NCBI RefSeq assembly: GCF_027579695.1
Contig: NC_083571.1
Coordinates: forward strand, 72,301,279 to 72,365,278
DNA from: Neoarius graeffei
Lineage: Eukaryota; Chordata; Actinopteri; Siluriformes; Ariidae
Direction of reading: 5' to 3'
DNA length: 64,000 nt
Under the pieces are notes generated by a model, which saw nothing but the letters and a program-made list of their open reading frames with translations, searched no databases and had not been told where the DNA came from. Both the position numbers and the translations under genes were made by a program. Shown piece by piece: positions 9,917-21,223 of this stretch. Numbering within the stretch: the stretch's first letter is position 1; the number at the start of each line of letters is the position of its first letter.

Positions 9917-10195
9917 TCATTCGTCACATTTAAATTTATACCGTTAATTCTGTTCACACTGCCACATTTGCCATATTTATACTTTCTGGATTGCCACTGT
10001 CTTTTCTTAGATAGCTTTGGCTTGTGTGTGTATATATACTTCTTTTTTTCCTAAGTTTATATCTTTTACCTATATTTTATATTTCATGTTTATTACTGTT
10101 TGCACCGCAGATAAGAGGGAAACGCAATTTCAATTCTCTGTATGTCTTGCACATATGGCATTATTGATAATAAAGTTGACTTGAACTTGAACTTG
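9917..10195 (+). mobile_element. 3' end of the LINE that received the PLE composite
   Basis: Continues the sequence left of 1674. It ends with ATAATAAAGTTGACTTG followed by CTTGAA repeats, a LINE-type poly-unit tail. The family was not determined. Confidence 0.55.
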
Positions 10196-10401
10196 AATAT
10201 TCTTCATGACAGGTTTATGGCTGTCTCTGAATACGTCATATTTCTAATTCCTTATATCTCTGTATGGTGGGAGTCAGAGCTGAGAACATTACCAGACTCA
10301 GGCTGCTTTTCTCTCAAATATCTCATCTTTTTGGAGCTATTAGGACTCTAGGCTGCTAGCTTGAATTGGACTCCCTCATTAACTTACTGGCTTTGTTATT
10401 T

Positions 10402-11290
10402 ATTGCAACCCATTTCCAAAAAAAGTTGGGGGACTGTGTAAAACACAAAAACAGAATGTGATCATTTGCAAATCATGAAAGTTCTATATTTCATTGACAA
10501 TAGGACAAAGACAACATACTGATGCTTTTCGGAAGTGTTCTTGAGCCCATACAGTGATTTCCACTACAGACATGTGTCTGCTTTTAATGCAGTGTCTCCT
10601 GAGGGCCTGAAGATCACAGGCATCCAGTGTCAGTTTTCAGCCTTGTCTCTTGCATACCGAGATTTCTCCAGATTCTCTGAATCTTTTAATGATATTATGA
10701 ACCATAGATGATGTGATCCCCAAATTCTGTGTTTTACACTGAGGAATGTTATTCTTAAATTGTTGCACTGTTTGCCCATGCAGTCTTTCATAGAGCAGTG
10801 AATCTCTCCCCGTCTTTACTTCTGAGAGACTCCACCTCTCTGGGATGCTCTTTTTGTACCGAGTCATGTTACTGACCTGTTGTCAATTAACCTAATTATT
10901 TTTTGTAAAACTCTTGCAGCTTTGGGAATGGGAGACAGGAGTGAGCACTCAGGGCGTGCTTGTGTACTTTTCAGCGACTTTATTTTTGCTCTCTAAATTT
11001 TAGACACGCACACATGGCTCTAGGTTGCTTAGCTCTCTCTCTGGTTGCTGGCTTCTCTCTGCAAGAACACAATAGACACAAATAAATTGCCAGTAATCAA
11101 ACACAGGAGAAACTCATCACATTACCTGCCAGTTCTACCTGACTGCTTGCTGCCCACAGCTGACACTTGAGCATGCCCCCACTGCCACAGTTTTATTAAC
11201 ATTACACAATTTTTCCAGTCTTTTGTTGCCCTGTCCTAACTTTTGAAACCTGTTGCTGGCACTAAATTCAAAATGAGAATATATGTTTCA
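10402..11290 (-). mobile_element. Degenerate Tc1-like transposon interrupted by an LTR
   Basis: The left end caacccatttccaaaaaa resembles the end of a common fish Tc1-type element. On the minus strand 10637-10867 encodes QQFKNNIPQCKTQNLGI, then SSMVHNIIKRFRESGEI, the helix-turn-helix start of a Tc1-like transposase. The catalytic part is absent. The solo LTR at 10904-11189 interrupts it. Confidence 0.65.
10904..11189 (-). repeat. Probable solo LTR related to the Gmr1-type LTR
   Basis: On the minus strand this 286-bp block begins TGTGGCAGTGGGGGCATG, very like the Gmr1 3' LTR start at 6398 (TGTGGCAGAGGGGGCATG). It contains AATAAA and ends in TACA. Flanks ttttt and gtttt are an imperfect 5-bp duplication. 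No internal retrotransposon sequence accompanies it. Confidence 0.6.
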
Positions 11291-11384
11291 AAAAATAATT
11301 AGATTCTCAGTTTCAACATTTGATAAAGTACTTGCCCTCTTAGTCACTTATTCAACCAAAAAACTAAATTTAATTGATAATTGG

Positions 11385-11700
11385 GTTCACGTAGACTCAA
11401 TTAGACAAGACACACCATGAAGACATGATAAAGAAAGTGATATATCAGTCTGCAAAGAATTACAAAACCATTTCTAAGTCTCTTGGACTCCAGCAAACCA
11501 TGGTGAGAGTCATTATCTCCAAATGGAGAAAGTTTGGAACAGTGGTGAACCTTTCCAGAAGGGGCTGGCCAATCAAACATCTTCCAAGAGTACATCTAAG
11601 ACTCATTCAGAAAGTCACAAAATAACCCAAATGAACATCTAAAACCTTTAAAACCACTGACCAGGGTTGGTTCTGGGTTTTTTGACTGATGTCCAACCCT
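11385..11700 (+). pseudogene. Tc1-like transposase N-terminal fragment
   Basis: The frame 11425-11625 encodes KNYKTISKSLGLQQTMVR and SKWRKFGTVVNLSRRGWP, the paired-like DNA-binding domain of fish Tc1 transposases, with a stop soon after. The DDE part is missing and no inverted ends were identified. 11300-11385 upstream is likely part of the same relic. Confidence 0.7.
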
Positions 11701-11999
11701 TATTTTGTCAATTCAAAGCAAGTCATTCAACACAGGTTAATCCCCAGTCATGACAATTCAGCTAGGACCTGGGTCACAACCTGGGAGAGATGCAGAACAA
11801 TTAACTCAAGCCTTTTAGTCAAGCCTTTTGTTAATGGTGTTTATGAGGTAAAGGAGTAGATCTGGAGGGTCCTTAGACATAGAGTGTTTTGAAGAACTGG
11901 GATGTATGGATGCTGTCAGTCCCCCACTCGCTTGCTCACTTGAGTTTGTTGACGGTGTAGTGGCTGCTGCTTTATGTCCCGGGGCTCCCTCATGTATGT
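11701..11999. other. No recognised feature
   Basis: I see no coding exon, structured repeat or named element in this stretch. Confidence 0.4.
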
Positions 12000-12668
12000 G
12001 TTACCTTCTGGCTCTCCCCTTTTAGTTATGCTGTCATAGTTAGTTTTGCCAGAGTCCCTGCTTGTACTCAGTGCAATATGTATACTGTTCCTACTTATTC
12101 AGGTGACATTGGGCATACCTAACAACCTGTGTTTTCTCGATCGAGATGCTGACCTTTTCTGCTCCTCGCACCTGCCTGATCTATCCTGGTGCCCTGTGTC
12201 TGGTTGGAGTCTCATCGCATCGCTCCTGTGGAGGACGGCCTCATGTGGACAACTGAAAGTCACACTTGGAGGATGCTCTGGACACTTACAGTAATGCTGT
12301 TATGGCTGAGGACTACAGTTGACTTGCTAACTTTAGGACTGAAGTTGTCATGAACAGTTTTGCACTCAAGTTTCCATCAATGAAGAGTTTATAACATCAA
12401 CGAAACTGACTTCATGTTAAAACTGTTAATGTTATAGTCATGTTGTCTGTTGTTGCCCAAATGAGGATGGGTTCCCTTTTGAGTCTGATTCCTCTCGAAG
12501 TTTCTTCCTCATGTCGTCTGAGGGAGATTTTCCTTGCCACCGTTGCCACAGGCTTGCTCATTGGGGATAAATCAGGGATAAAATTAGCTAATGTTTTAAA
12601 TCGTTCAAATTCTGTAAAGCTGCTTTGTGACAATGTTTATTGTTAAAAGTGCTATACAAATAAACTTG
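12000..12668 (+). mobile_element. L2-like LINE 3' end
   Basis: The conserved tail (ctgagggagattttccttgc; GCTGCTTTGTGACAATGT; tail ACTTGGCTTGACTT) is a very common fish non-LTR 3' end. Reverse copies occur at 12985-15115 (split) and 42150-42735, which defines its extent. No RT domain remains. Confidence 0.65.
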
Positions 12669-13294
12669 GCTTGACTTAACTCTAGAAATGGGTGGACATC
12701 ATATATACACATACTGTGTCTGTATTTCACTCACTCTTTCTTTCCTCATAGTTGCATCGTCTCTGCACCTGTATTTCATATTCCCTTTGATCAGCACTCG
12801 TGGATGGCACATGAAACAGTGTGTGCTGGTGCTCATGCAAATTTAAATTTCATGAGCTCAGTGCATGGTGAGTAGTAGTACTGTGTTTTCACCCATACCT
12901 CATGCACAGCTTTTTTTTTAGTCTTGTTTAACATGCTTGAAAATTAACTGCATTAAAGTTTGTAAGTTTGCACTTGAGAGTTGTTAAGTCAGTTTATTTG
13001 TATAGTGCTTTAACAATAGACATTGTTGCAAAGCAGCTTTACAGAACAATAAAGATTTTAAACATATGAACAAATTTTATCCCTAATACATTTATTTATC
13101 CCTATTGAGCAAGCCTGAAGCGATGGTGGTGAGGAAAAACTCTCTCAGACAACATGAGGAAGAAACCTTGAGAGGAACCCATCCTCATCTGGGTGCTAAC
13201 AGATAGTGTGATTTATAAATAACTCACTTCTATAACTGTGTCCTACAGAGTCACAAAGTACAACTGTGTAACCATGAAATTCATTATTGTTTAA

Positions 13295-14629
13295 AGGTCC
13301 CATGGCATGAAATTTTCACTTTCTGAGGTTTTTTAACGTTAACATGAGTTCCTCTGACCTTCTTAAGTCACCCCAGTGGCTAGAAATTTCATAATGTGTA
13401 AACCAAACTATGCCCACCCTTTGTCAACATTTGAGAATGGCGCGTCAAAATGGCGTGTTGATAGGCTCTTCCCTTTACTACGTCAGCAAGGGAGATGATC
13501 CCCACGCCCCCCCTCTGGATTCCCACCCACTGTATGGATTGCCCGCCCAGCTCAAAAGTTGCCACCAAACATGGAAGTTGCACTGTACATGGATGTGACA
13601 ACACAGAAAGGAGTCTGTTTCTACTGCCGACGGAAGAGCCCCTGAAGACGCAGTGGCTTAATTTTATTTACTCCAATAATATGCCGTCGAGTCTACCTAA
13701 GACGGTGTATGTTTGTCGGAAGCATTTTCCTGATGAATGTTTCCACAACTTGGGACAGTACAGGGCAGGTTTTGCACATCAACTGTCACTGAAGCCTGGG
13801 TCCGTACCAAGCATCCCTGCCGCATCAGCCACAAACAGCGAACAAGTAAGTGTATAACTGTTAAGTCGTTTTGCCGTGTTTTAAAATCGGTGCGTTAGCC
13901 TTGCAATGGCTACATTAGCTGTGCAGCTAACTGCTTCCTGCAGTTAGCCAGGTACTCTGCGCTACAAAACCAAAAAGCATGCAGCATGCTCTGTTAAACT
14001 GAGTTTAGTCTGGAAATTGACTGTAACTTATGAGCTTATGTTTTGCCTTGTTTTAAAATCAGTGCGTTAGCCTTGCAATGGCTACATTAGCTGTGCAGCT
14101 AACCACTTCCTGCAGTTAGCCAGGTACTCTGCGCTACAAAACCAAAAAGCATGCAGCATGCTCTGTTATAATAGCCAATCAAAACAGTTTTTACAAAGAC
14201 ACCCACATTCTTTTTTTAAGTCACTCGTTCATTTTATTTGTTTGTTTGTTCAGTAAAAACCCAAACATTTGTTGAATTTATTTTATTTCCTTGCGTCGCA
14301 CCTTAATGACGTCAGTGCGCGGTATTTTTCCCTTCGCAGTTTGTTCCTTCTCTCTCGCCATAGTAAGACACCCACATCCGCTTGTTCTGACCCACTGGAG
14401 GTAGCGTCACAGTGCTGTTAGCCAATCAGAGGTAACACGTTTACATGTCATAAATATTAATGATAAGAGCTGAAATCCTGTCGCTCTCCCGCCACCCACT
14501 CCTCCACCAAACTAGAACAGCCTGAAACAGGAGAACCACAGCATTTTTTTCACCAAAACCGGCTCACAGGGCATTCATTCATACTAGAGACCACCGCACA
14601 ATTAATGAAAAAATGATGCCATGGGACCT
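13295..14629 (+). mobile_element. TTAA-flanked Kolobok-like transposon with a THAP exon
   Basis: 1335 bp with inverted ends AGGTCCCATGGCAT / ATGCCATGGGACCT, flanked by TTAA on both sides (13291-13294 and 14630-14633). A TTAA duplication fits Kolobok and piggyBac. A THAP-type exon inside favours Kolobok, whose transposases carry THAP domains. No catalytic domain remains, so this copy is non-autonomous. A roughly 167-bp internal tandem duplication (13877-14172) is present. Confidence 0.75.
13567..13847 (+). pseudogene. THAP zinc-finger exon of the TTAA element
   Basis: The frame encodes CTVHGC, then LLPTEEPLKTQWLNFIY and YVCRKHFPDECF, a C2CH pattern (CX4C ... CX2H) of a THAP DNA-binding domain, ending at a good donor (gaacaa|gtaagt). 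In the element family this would be the first exon of a transposase. The downstream exons are missing here. Confidence 0.7.
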
Positions 14630-15115
14630 TTAACATGAAGTCTGTTTTGTTGAAGTTATCAACTGCTCATTGATTGAGACTTGAATGCAAAACTGTTCAT
14701 GACAACTGCAGTCCTAAAGTTATCATGGTGATTGTAGTTCTAAACCATTGTAGCAAAACTGTAATCATCCAGAGCCATCTTCTAAGTGTGTCTTTCAACA
14801 GTTTATATGGGGCTATCCTCCAAAGGTGCAACGTGATACTACTTCAGCCAGAAGTAGGGCATTAGGATGGATCAGGCAGGTCTGAAGAGCAGAAGAGCTC
14901 AGCATAATTGGTGTCTCAGGATCGACATGTAACTCGACAGAGAGAGACAGACAGACAGAGCAAGACAGGGAAAGAAAGACAGAAAGAGGAAGAGAGAAAA
15001 TACAGGTTGTTTGGTATGCCTGTTATTGACTAATGGTGTACCTTGTTTGCTGAGTACAAGCAGGGACTCCAGCAAGACCAACTATAATAGCATAACTAAA
15101 AGGAGAGAGCCAGAA

Positions 15116-15888
15116 AGTAACACAGACATGAGGGAGTATAGCTGACACTGATAGGCTGTATGATGTACATGCGACCTCATTCGTGGTAATGGTGACCTCA
15201 TGAAGATTAATTATGATTTCGTATAATTTAAATGTTTTTTTTGGTATGAATACTTTGTTGCTGTTGTCACTGTATTTTTTTTGTTGTTGTTGTATTCGTT
15301 GTTTTCATATTTGTATTTCCCTGTGAGGCTTGTAGGTTATGTGACCTTATGTGAGCTGTGGTCTATATGACCTGGAAGTGTTAGTGTCAGACAAAGGCTT
15401 GAATGATGAGATGACACGCAGAATTTTAATGCTCCCGTTTATTCTACTGCTGGTTTACCAGGCATACATGGTAATATGATGTTTTAATTATTTTGTACTT
15501 GTCTTTATAAAGTTTTGGAGTATGTGTTTATGATATTGTTGTAAAACCATGTGTTTGTTTGCTTGTGTTAGTTTTCATGGTGTTCCATGACCCACAAAAA
15601 AATGAATAAATAAATAAATAAAATAGTGTTATGGACATCAGTACAAGGCGTGGACTGACTCATTAACCAGCTGGCAGCTACAGTGAAAACATGGCCTAAC
15701 ATCCGACCAAGGTTTACTCTGCTCCCATGATGAACTACTGGCTTCAGCATTCGGCCCTGCTACGTCATTCTCCCTGGGTCTCTGCACATGGTTTGGCTGT
15801 CTCCTGGTGGACCAGGCTGCTGGCTTTGACGTGAAATTCTGCTACTCCTATCCTGGGTCTTTGTGTGCAGTTTGACTGCTTCATGTGA
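15116..15888. other. Unassigned sequence left of a hAT element
   Basis: No gene recognised. The sequence was continuous with 18711 onward before the hAT insertion. Short AATA repeats lie at 15601-15622. Confidence 0.4.
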
Positions 15889-16145
15889 ACTGCAGGCAGA
15901 GCCGGCCCATGGCATAGGCAATATAGGCAAATGCTAAGGGCGCTGCGTCCATCCAGGGGCGCAGAAACGGGGGGAGAAAAATTATGACTTCCACTATTCT
16001 GAAAATGAGTCAGCATTATAATGTCTTAGCCTAATTTAATTGTACAGCAAAGCATGTAGTCAGGGTGCGATTTGTCAAAAAAAGCGGGGTGGGGTGGTGG
16101 TTGTTAATCATGAAACAATAAGCGCTCAACAGTGGTTCACCCTGT

Positions 16146-17442
16146 CTATTGAGGTATTTCACCTGACGTCACAGGGTCACGTGACGCCCCGGTGTCCACC
16201 ATTTTGGACGGCAAGCTAGCTAATGTCAACAACATAGTAGCTGGTATGTTACTGTAGCAATATTTACGTTCAGTCATTTGGATGACTGTTAAAACCTTTC
16301 AGTCTCAAGTTTTTCCTTTACTGGATTTACTAGTTTACTGAGCTAGCACGCGATGGCTCCGGGCTCGGCCGGAGAGCGCGCGATGGCTCCGGGCTCGGCC
16401 GGAGAGCGCGCGATGGCTCCGGGCTCGGCCGGAGAGCGCGCGATGGCTCCGGGCTCGGCCGGAGAGCGCGCGATGGCTCCGGGCTCGGCCGGAGAGCGCG
16501 CGATGGCTCCGGGCTCGGCCGGAGAGCGCGCGATGGCTCCGGGCTCGGCCGGAGAGCGCGCGATGGCTCCCGGCTCGGCCGGAGAGCGCGCGATGGCTCC
16601 CGGCTCGGCCGGAGAGCGCGCGATGGCTCCCGGCTCGGCCGGAGAGCGCGCGATGGCTCAGTAAACTAGTAAATCCAGTAAAGGAAAAACTTGAGACTGA
16701 AAGGTTTTAACAGTCATCCAAATGACTGAACGTAAACATTGCTACAGTAACATACCAGCTACTATGTTGTTGACATTAGCTAGTGCTAACAGCTAGTTGC
16801 TAATACACTGCTACAACTACACCGACCCTAATAATACAGTTCTTGGTCATTGCCTGGTAACAGCAAATTTATAACGGGCCATGTCTCAACAGACTAAGAA
16901 GTTATTTCAATGACATTTAATAACATTTTGTTTATCCTGAGGACCGAAAGTAAATGAAAATGTGAACAAACCTTAGCTGTAATCAGATGGCGACCACCGG
17001 CTCCAGGGACGACCCGCTGATGTAGGCATGTTACCCAGCCTGACACAAAATATTTGTAGGCATCCAAACTCGTATACGCTTTCAGATCAATACCTGTGTA
17101 TGGCGATGGGTTTTTAACGACATAGGTATACAGATCATGTGGGCCGAAGTCAGGTAAAGACGAGGGCTTCGTGTACTTCCGTACGTCAGTGAACAATCCT
17201 GGTGGAAGCAGGTAAACGTCGTTCTCTAAGCCTGCTAACCTCAATTTTTGCAAATCCCTCTCCCTCTGCTCGCCCTGTAAATGCCCTACGTCGCTGGATA
17301 GTGAAGGTGTTTTCTGCATCTCGCTCCTTTTTCTTTTATGTTTTTCGTTTGTCACCTTCCTCGCATTCAAACTGATTCGAGCCGTGCCGTCCAAAATGGC
17401 AGCGTCACATGACTTGGTCACGTGAGTGAAATACCTCAATAG
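16146..17442 (-). mobile_element. Nested DNA transposon, possibly ISL2EU-type
   Basis: Inverted ends CTATTGAGGTATTTCAC / GTGAAATACCTCAATAG, with TGT on both sides. It carries, on the minus strand, the first exon of a protein I recognise from fish transposon-encoded genes that go on to a SWIM finger and a YqaJ-type nuclease domain. The ISL2EU assignment rests on that and is tentative. The left half is a palindrome around a minisatellite. Confidence 0.55.
16349..16657 (+). repeat. GC-rich 30-bp minisatellite, about 10 units
   Basis: Units of exactly 30 bp (cgatggctccgggctcggcc + ggagagcgcg) repeat ten times almost perfectly. The last three units share one change (ggg to ccg). The plus frame is open across the whole array and reads MAPGSAGERA per unit. 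Arms of about 125 bp at 16219-16345 and 16658-16783 are inverted copies of each other, so the array sits at the centre of a palindrome. Confidence 0.95.
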
Positions 17443-17469
17443 TGTGTCTTCGGGCGCGCAAGTGCGCAT
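16972..17469 (-). pseudogene. First exon of a transposon-encoded YqaJ-family-like protein
   Basis: A minus-strand frame encodes LAGLENDVYLLPPGLFTDV, KPSSLPDFGPHDLYTYVV and DAYKYFVSGWV, ending near HLITAK at a possible donor at 16972. I know this N-terminal region from fish multi-copy proteins whose C-terminus is a YqaJ-like nuclease. Later exons are absent and the initiator is uncertain, since the first 20 codons extend beyond the element boundary at 17442. Confidence 0.55.
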
Positions 17470-18013
17470 CCGCGGCTATTCTCTGTTTTGGCCATGTAAT
17501 CATAGCCGGCGATTGCTATAGGTGACCTAGGCAATTGCCTAGAGCGCAAAGTGTGCCCAGGGGCGCCAAGGGCGACCAAAACCCCACCAAAAAGGAGGGA
17601 TGGAGTTATTGAATGGAGATGTTACCAAGTGCATCAGTGGTGTACAGTGTTTTCAACCACTGTGCTGCCGAACTCTAGTACCGCGGAACACTAGTGTGCC
17701 GTGAGAGATCACCAAGTGTACCGTGGAAAATTATAGAATGACTGTATATTGTAAATATTGGCAACAGCGTTTTAGTTTCAGTCAACATTTTCTATTGGTG
17801 ATGTGCCTTGAGATTTTTTCATTGAAAAAAAGTGCGCTCTGGCTCAGAAAGGTTGAAAAACAAGTGTAGCCTACGCAGTAGTGGTCGGTGATTTCCTTAT
17901 GCCTACTAAAAATGCACAATGATAGGTTATAAGGGGGGCGGGGGGAGCGGTGTTCATCGGGGAATGAGAATGGCTATCCACTGCAAAAAGTAGCCCAGAC
18001 TACAAGTGCTTAA

Positions 18014-18092
18014 ATGAAGAAATCCAAACTCTCGGGTGCGCAAGGGTGCAAACGAAGGCTACAGGAAGAAACAAATAGAGCCAAGTATAGAG
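18014..18092 (+). pseudogene. Putative hAT transposase first exon
   Basis: ATG at 18014 opens MKKSKLSGAQGCKRRL and reaches a consensus donor (tatagag|gtaagt at 18093). A short basic LSGAQ start is typical of a large fish hAT/zinc-finger MYM-like transposase group. Remaining exons are not in the element. Confidence 0.5.
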
Positions 18093-18710
18093 GTAAGTCT
18101 GATCTAATCTCTCATATCAACCATTATAGTGGCAAATTAATATTTTAGACGCCTGAATCAATGTCTGCCTAGCTAACTAGATGCAAACAGCAATAGACTT
18201 CAATAACAAAGTACCCATAATAGCACTTTTGTTTGAAAATACAGCCCATTGATGTCCTAACAGGGTGCTTAAGTTTGCACAATTTAGAATTGTAGAATTT
18301 TTATTCATTTAATTTGTTAATTCTTCAGAGATGACTTAACTTTTAATAGCAAAAAAGAAACTAAAAATAATTTCTTGTTTATTGTCCATGCACTACACTT
18401 TGAACAGGGTGCGAAAGAGTTTTTGCCCATTATATGGAGATATGTATTGAATTTGTGTGGTCATTTTACTTTGTGACACTTTATGTTAATAATGATAACA
18501 ATAATAACAATAATGAAAAAGATAAAAATGGCTTCTTGTTTATTGTCCATGCACCGTACATTGTTTAATAGTAATAGAATAGAGTGATTAGATTAAAGTG
18601 TTATTTAGATGTTATTAGAGGGGGTTTTTCTGGGGGGGGGGGGGGGGGGGGCGCCAAAACTCAATCTCGCCTAGGGCAGCCAAAGACCTAGAGCCAGCCC
18701 TGACTGCAGG

Positions 18711-19254
18711 CTTCATCGCACGGATGTGTTACATCCTTGGTGGATTAAGGACCTAATTGTTCATTTTTCGTTCCATCCTCCAGTGGATTATCACGGGTTC
18801 ATCGTGCAGTTCTGCTATGTTCCTGCAGTGGACTACAAGTGTTCTCCTGCATTCATTGCCTGCCGTGGCTCACAGGTCGTATTGTGCATGTTTTGTGCAA
18901 TATTGAGATGCTACCTTGGTAAATGATGGATAGTTCCACAAGTTGAAGTAAATTGTAAATAAGAGTTAAAGGTGTTTAGGAGTAGAGAATAGAGTGGAAA
19001 CACATTTAATTATCCTGATAATATCCGCTCCTTATTTGCTGTAAAGGTAATAATGTTAAGCCTATACGCTTAAGTGAAATTTAAGTTTTATTCTTGTCAT
19101 TCAAGTATCATGTTGTAGAGTAGGTCTATTAAGGACATTGTTTTAAGCAAGGTATGGCTTTTAATCCAAGAGTGATTTACTGCCATTACTACAGTCGCAC
19201 TGTATTTCTGTATGTACTGTCTTTGTTAAATGTTAAATCCTACAAGATTGTAAA
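18711..19254. other. Sequence between hAT and gag relic, no gene recognised
   Basis: It may be 5' leader or LTR sequence of the gag relic that follows, but I could not delimit LTRs. Confidence 0.35.
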
Positions 19255-20118
19255 ATGTCAGTTCAGGACAAATTAATAGTTCAGTGTGATGAGCTAGCTG
19301 AGCAGAATGATTCTCCATTAAAAGAGCTTAGTTCTGCTTTAGCACAGATGAACGAAACTAGAAAATCTTCCAGTGAAAAACGTTTAACGCCAAAGATGCA
19401 GGAGTTAAAAAAGCAAGAACTCATTCAAAGAGAAAGGAAGTTCAAGTCTGCATATGAGAAATGGAAAACCCAAGTTAAAGATGTTCAGTCAAAGTTAAAA
19501 CAGGAGTGCTCTGAAAGGGACTTGTGTGACATGATGGATGGAGTTGAGAAGCAAGAACCTGAATTGAAAGAGTTATAAGACAACATGCAACACCAAGCAG
19601 CACCAAGTCAAGAAATTAGAAGAAAAATTGATGCATGCTCAGCGGTGACTGCAGACCTGGTGAAATTAATGAGGGTACGCTTAGTTGAAGATGGCATGGA
19701 GTTTGATGCTGAGGCAGAGAGAGCAAGGTTACGCCTGCTGCTTGACAATGAATATGCTAGGTCCATATATGGATCCACAGTTTCTAAGGCTACTGTCCTT
19801 AGCCATCACTTCAATCCTCCTTCAGAGTTGGCAAGCATTTCATTTAAAAGAGCAGAGATTGCTGCGCAGTTGGCTGCAAGGAAAGCTGAAGTTGAAATGG
19901 AGGCTGACATTGATGCATAACGACAGCAATTGAAAAAGCTTGAACAGTGCAGAGACATTGAGGTTATGGAAGCAAAGCTCAGAGTGTATGCTAAAGAGGA
20001 GTCAAGGGTTAAAAGTGAGCAATGTAGTCCAGCATGCAGTGAGGTGATCGATCCAAGTCCACTTGCTCCTAGTGCAGCATGTTTGAAAGGGCAAGCTGGA
20101 AAAATTAAGCATCTTTAG
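19255..20118 (+). pseudogene. BEL/Pao-like gag relic
   Basis: A single frame of about 288 codons with two TAA stops (19576-19578 and 19918-19920). It encodes a charged, coiled-coil-rich protein: SSSEKRLTPKMQELKKQEL, EFDAEAERARLRLLL, AEIAAQLAARKAEVEME. The AARKAE and LKKLEQCRDIEVMEAKLRVY stretches resemble gag N-terminal regions of fish BEL/Pao retrotransposons. The second stop reads as CAA to TAA. No pol follows. The assignment is by resemblance. Confidence 0.55.
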
Positions 20119-20865
20119 TGCAGGCATTACAGGAGTCAGGAGTCCTGGGATATAAAGCAGCAGCCACTCCACCATCAACAAACCTGAGTGAGCAAGTGAG
20201 AGAGTCAGAGTAGGGAGTGGTGTACTTGAGCAAGCACTAGCAACCCCTCACTCCCCCTGGTCAGGGTTATGACCAAAGACTGGACTCAGCAGACTGCACG
20301 AAGGAGACCACCACCTGGTGGTTCAACAGGCAGGAAGGCAGACCCAGCAAAGCATTTGTGGAGTGCAATCAGGGCAGAGTGCAACACATAGAACACTGTT
20401 GGCCATCCACTGCATCCCAACCTAGCTCCAGCCATCTTGATTCTGTCTTGCCCCAGACCCAGTTAGGTTGGGATAAGAGAGTGAGGCTGACAGCTGCGCA
20501 ACTCTCCCACACTCTAATCCAAGTCACATGCAAGTCATGACTTCAAATTCAAATCCTGTGGTGATGGGCAAGTGGTGAAGCAGCAGGTGTGGAAATACTG
20601 GAAGCTGTAGTCACGAACTTGCACACAGGCTGCCAAGGGCATAGGGTTGCTCTCTGCTGGAATGAAACAGCAGCGGAATTCAGCAGTCCCCTGGGTGTCT
20701 GAGCAACCCTGTTTAGGATTCATTCTGCTCACCTCCATGGAGAAAGGGGTGAGAAAATGTGCCCCAAACATAACCTGCTTCACCTCACCCTGGCCAGCAC
20801 ACCACAGCTGGTGGGGATCCCACTCAGCAGTTGAAATATAACAAATAAGGAAATAAATAAGGAAG
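20119..20865. other. Unassigned, probably LINE 5' region
   Basis: No reliable frame. From about 20350 the sequence leads directly into the LINE endonuclease relic and is probably part of it. Confidence 0.35.
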
Positions 20866-20867
20866 TG

Positions 20868-21223
20868 AAGGTTCTCAACATTGGCACGTGGGATGTGCAT
20901 ACTCTACTGGATAACATCAAAGCAGACAGGCCAGAGAGAAGAACTGCACTAGTCTCCAGGGAACTAGCTTGCTACAATGCATCACTGCCTTCAGCAAAAC
21001 ATGTCTAGCGGACAAGGGCCAGTTCATGGAACATGGTGATGGTTATACCATCTTCTGGAGTGGTTGTAGCAGCACTGAATGGTGAGAGGCAGGTGTTGGA
21101 TTTGCTGTAAAGTCCCACCTCACCCAGAAACTTACCAAACTCCCGGAGGGCATCAGTGATCACCTGATGACACTTCAGCTCCCACTTGGAGGCAAGAAGA
21201 ATGCAATGTTGATTAGTGCTTAA
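20868..21223 (+). pseudogene. LINE apurinic-type endonuclease relic
   Basis: The frame reads VLNIGTWDVHTLLDNIKA, RPERRTALVSRELACYN, YTIFWSG and GVGFAVKSHL, the N-terminal endonuclease of a non-LTR retrotransposon, with at least one stop. It ends at the hAT insertion point. The LINE's RT domain is missing, and the C-terminal zinc finger appears right after the hAT at 23206-23400. Confidence 0.7.

Larger units (their letters stand above)
12985..15115 (-). mobile_element. Reverse copy of the L2-like LINE 3' end, split by a TTAA element
   Basis: 12985-13290 and 14634-15115 together match 12000-12668 in reverse orientation (tttgtatagtgctttaac, then gtcctaaagttatcatgg). The 13295-14629 element interrupts it. 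Confidence 0.65.
15897..18702 (+). mobile_element. hAT transposon (2.8 kb) carrying a nested element
   Basis: Flanked by a perfect 8-bp duplication actgcagg (15889-15896 and 18703-18710). Ends CAGAGCCGGC and GCCAGCCCTG are inverted and CAG-initiated, as in hAT elements. A related second copy of the left-end sequence seems to start near 17500. A first coding exon at 18014-18092 fits a hAT transposase, but no catalytic core is present. A poly-G run lies at 18631-18651. Confidence 0.8.

Noticed and set aside
13497-13605. THAP exon as a host THAP gene
   Set aside because: It lies within TTAA-flanked inverted ends and lacks all downstream exons.
16353-16664. 103-residue repeat protein of the minisatellite as a real gene
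   Set aside because: The frame is open only because a 30-bp unit without stops repeats. It has no promoter or splice context and lies inside a transposon.
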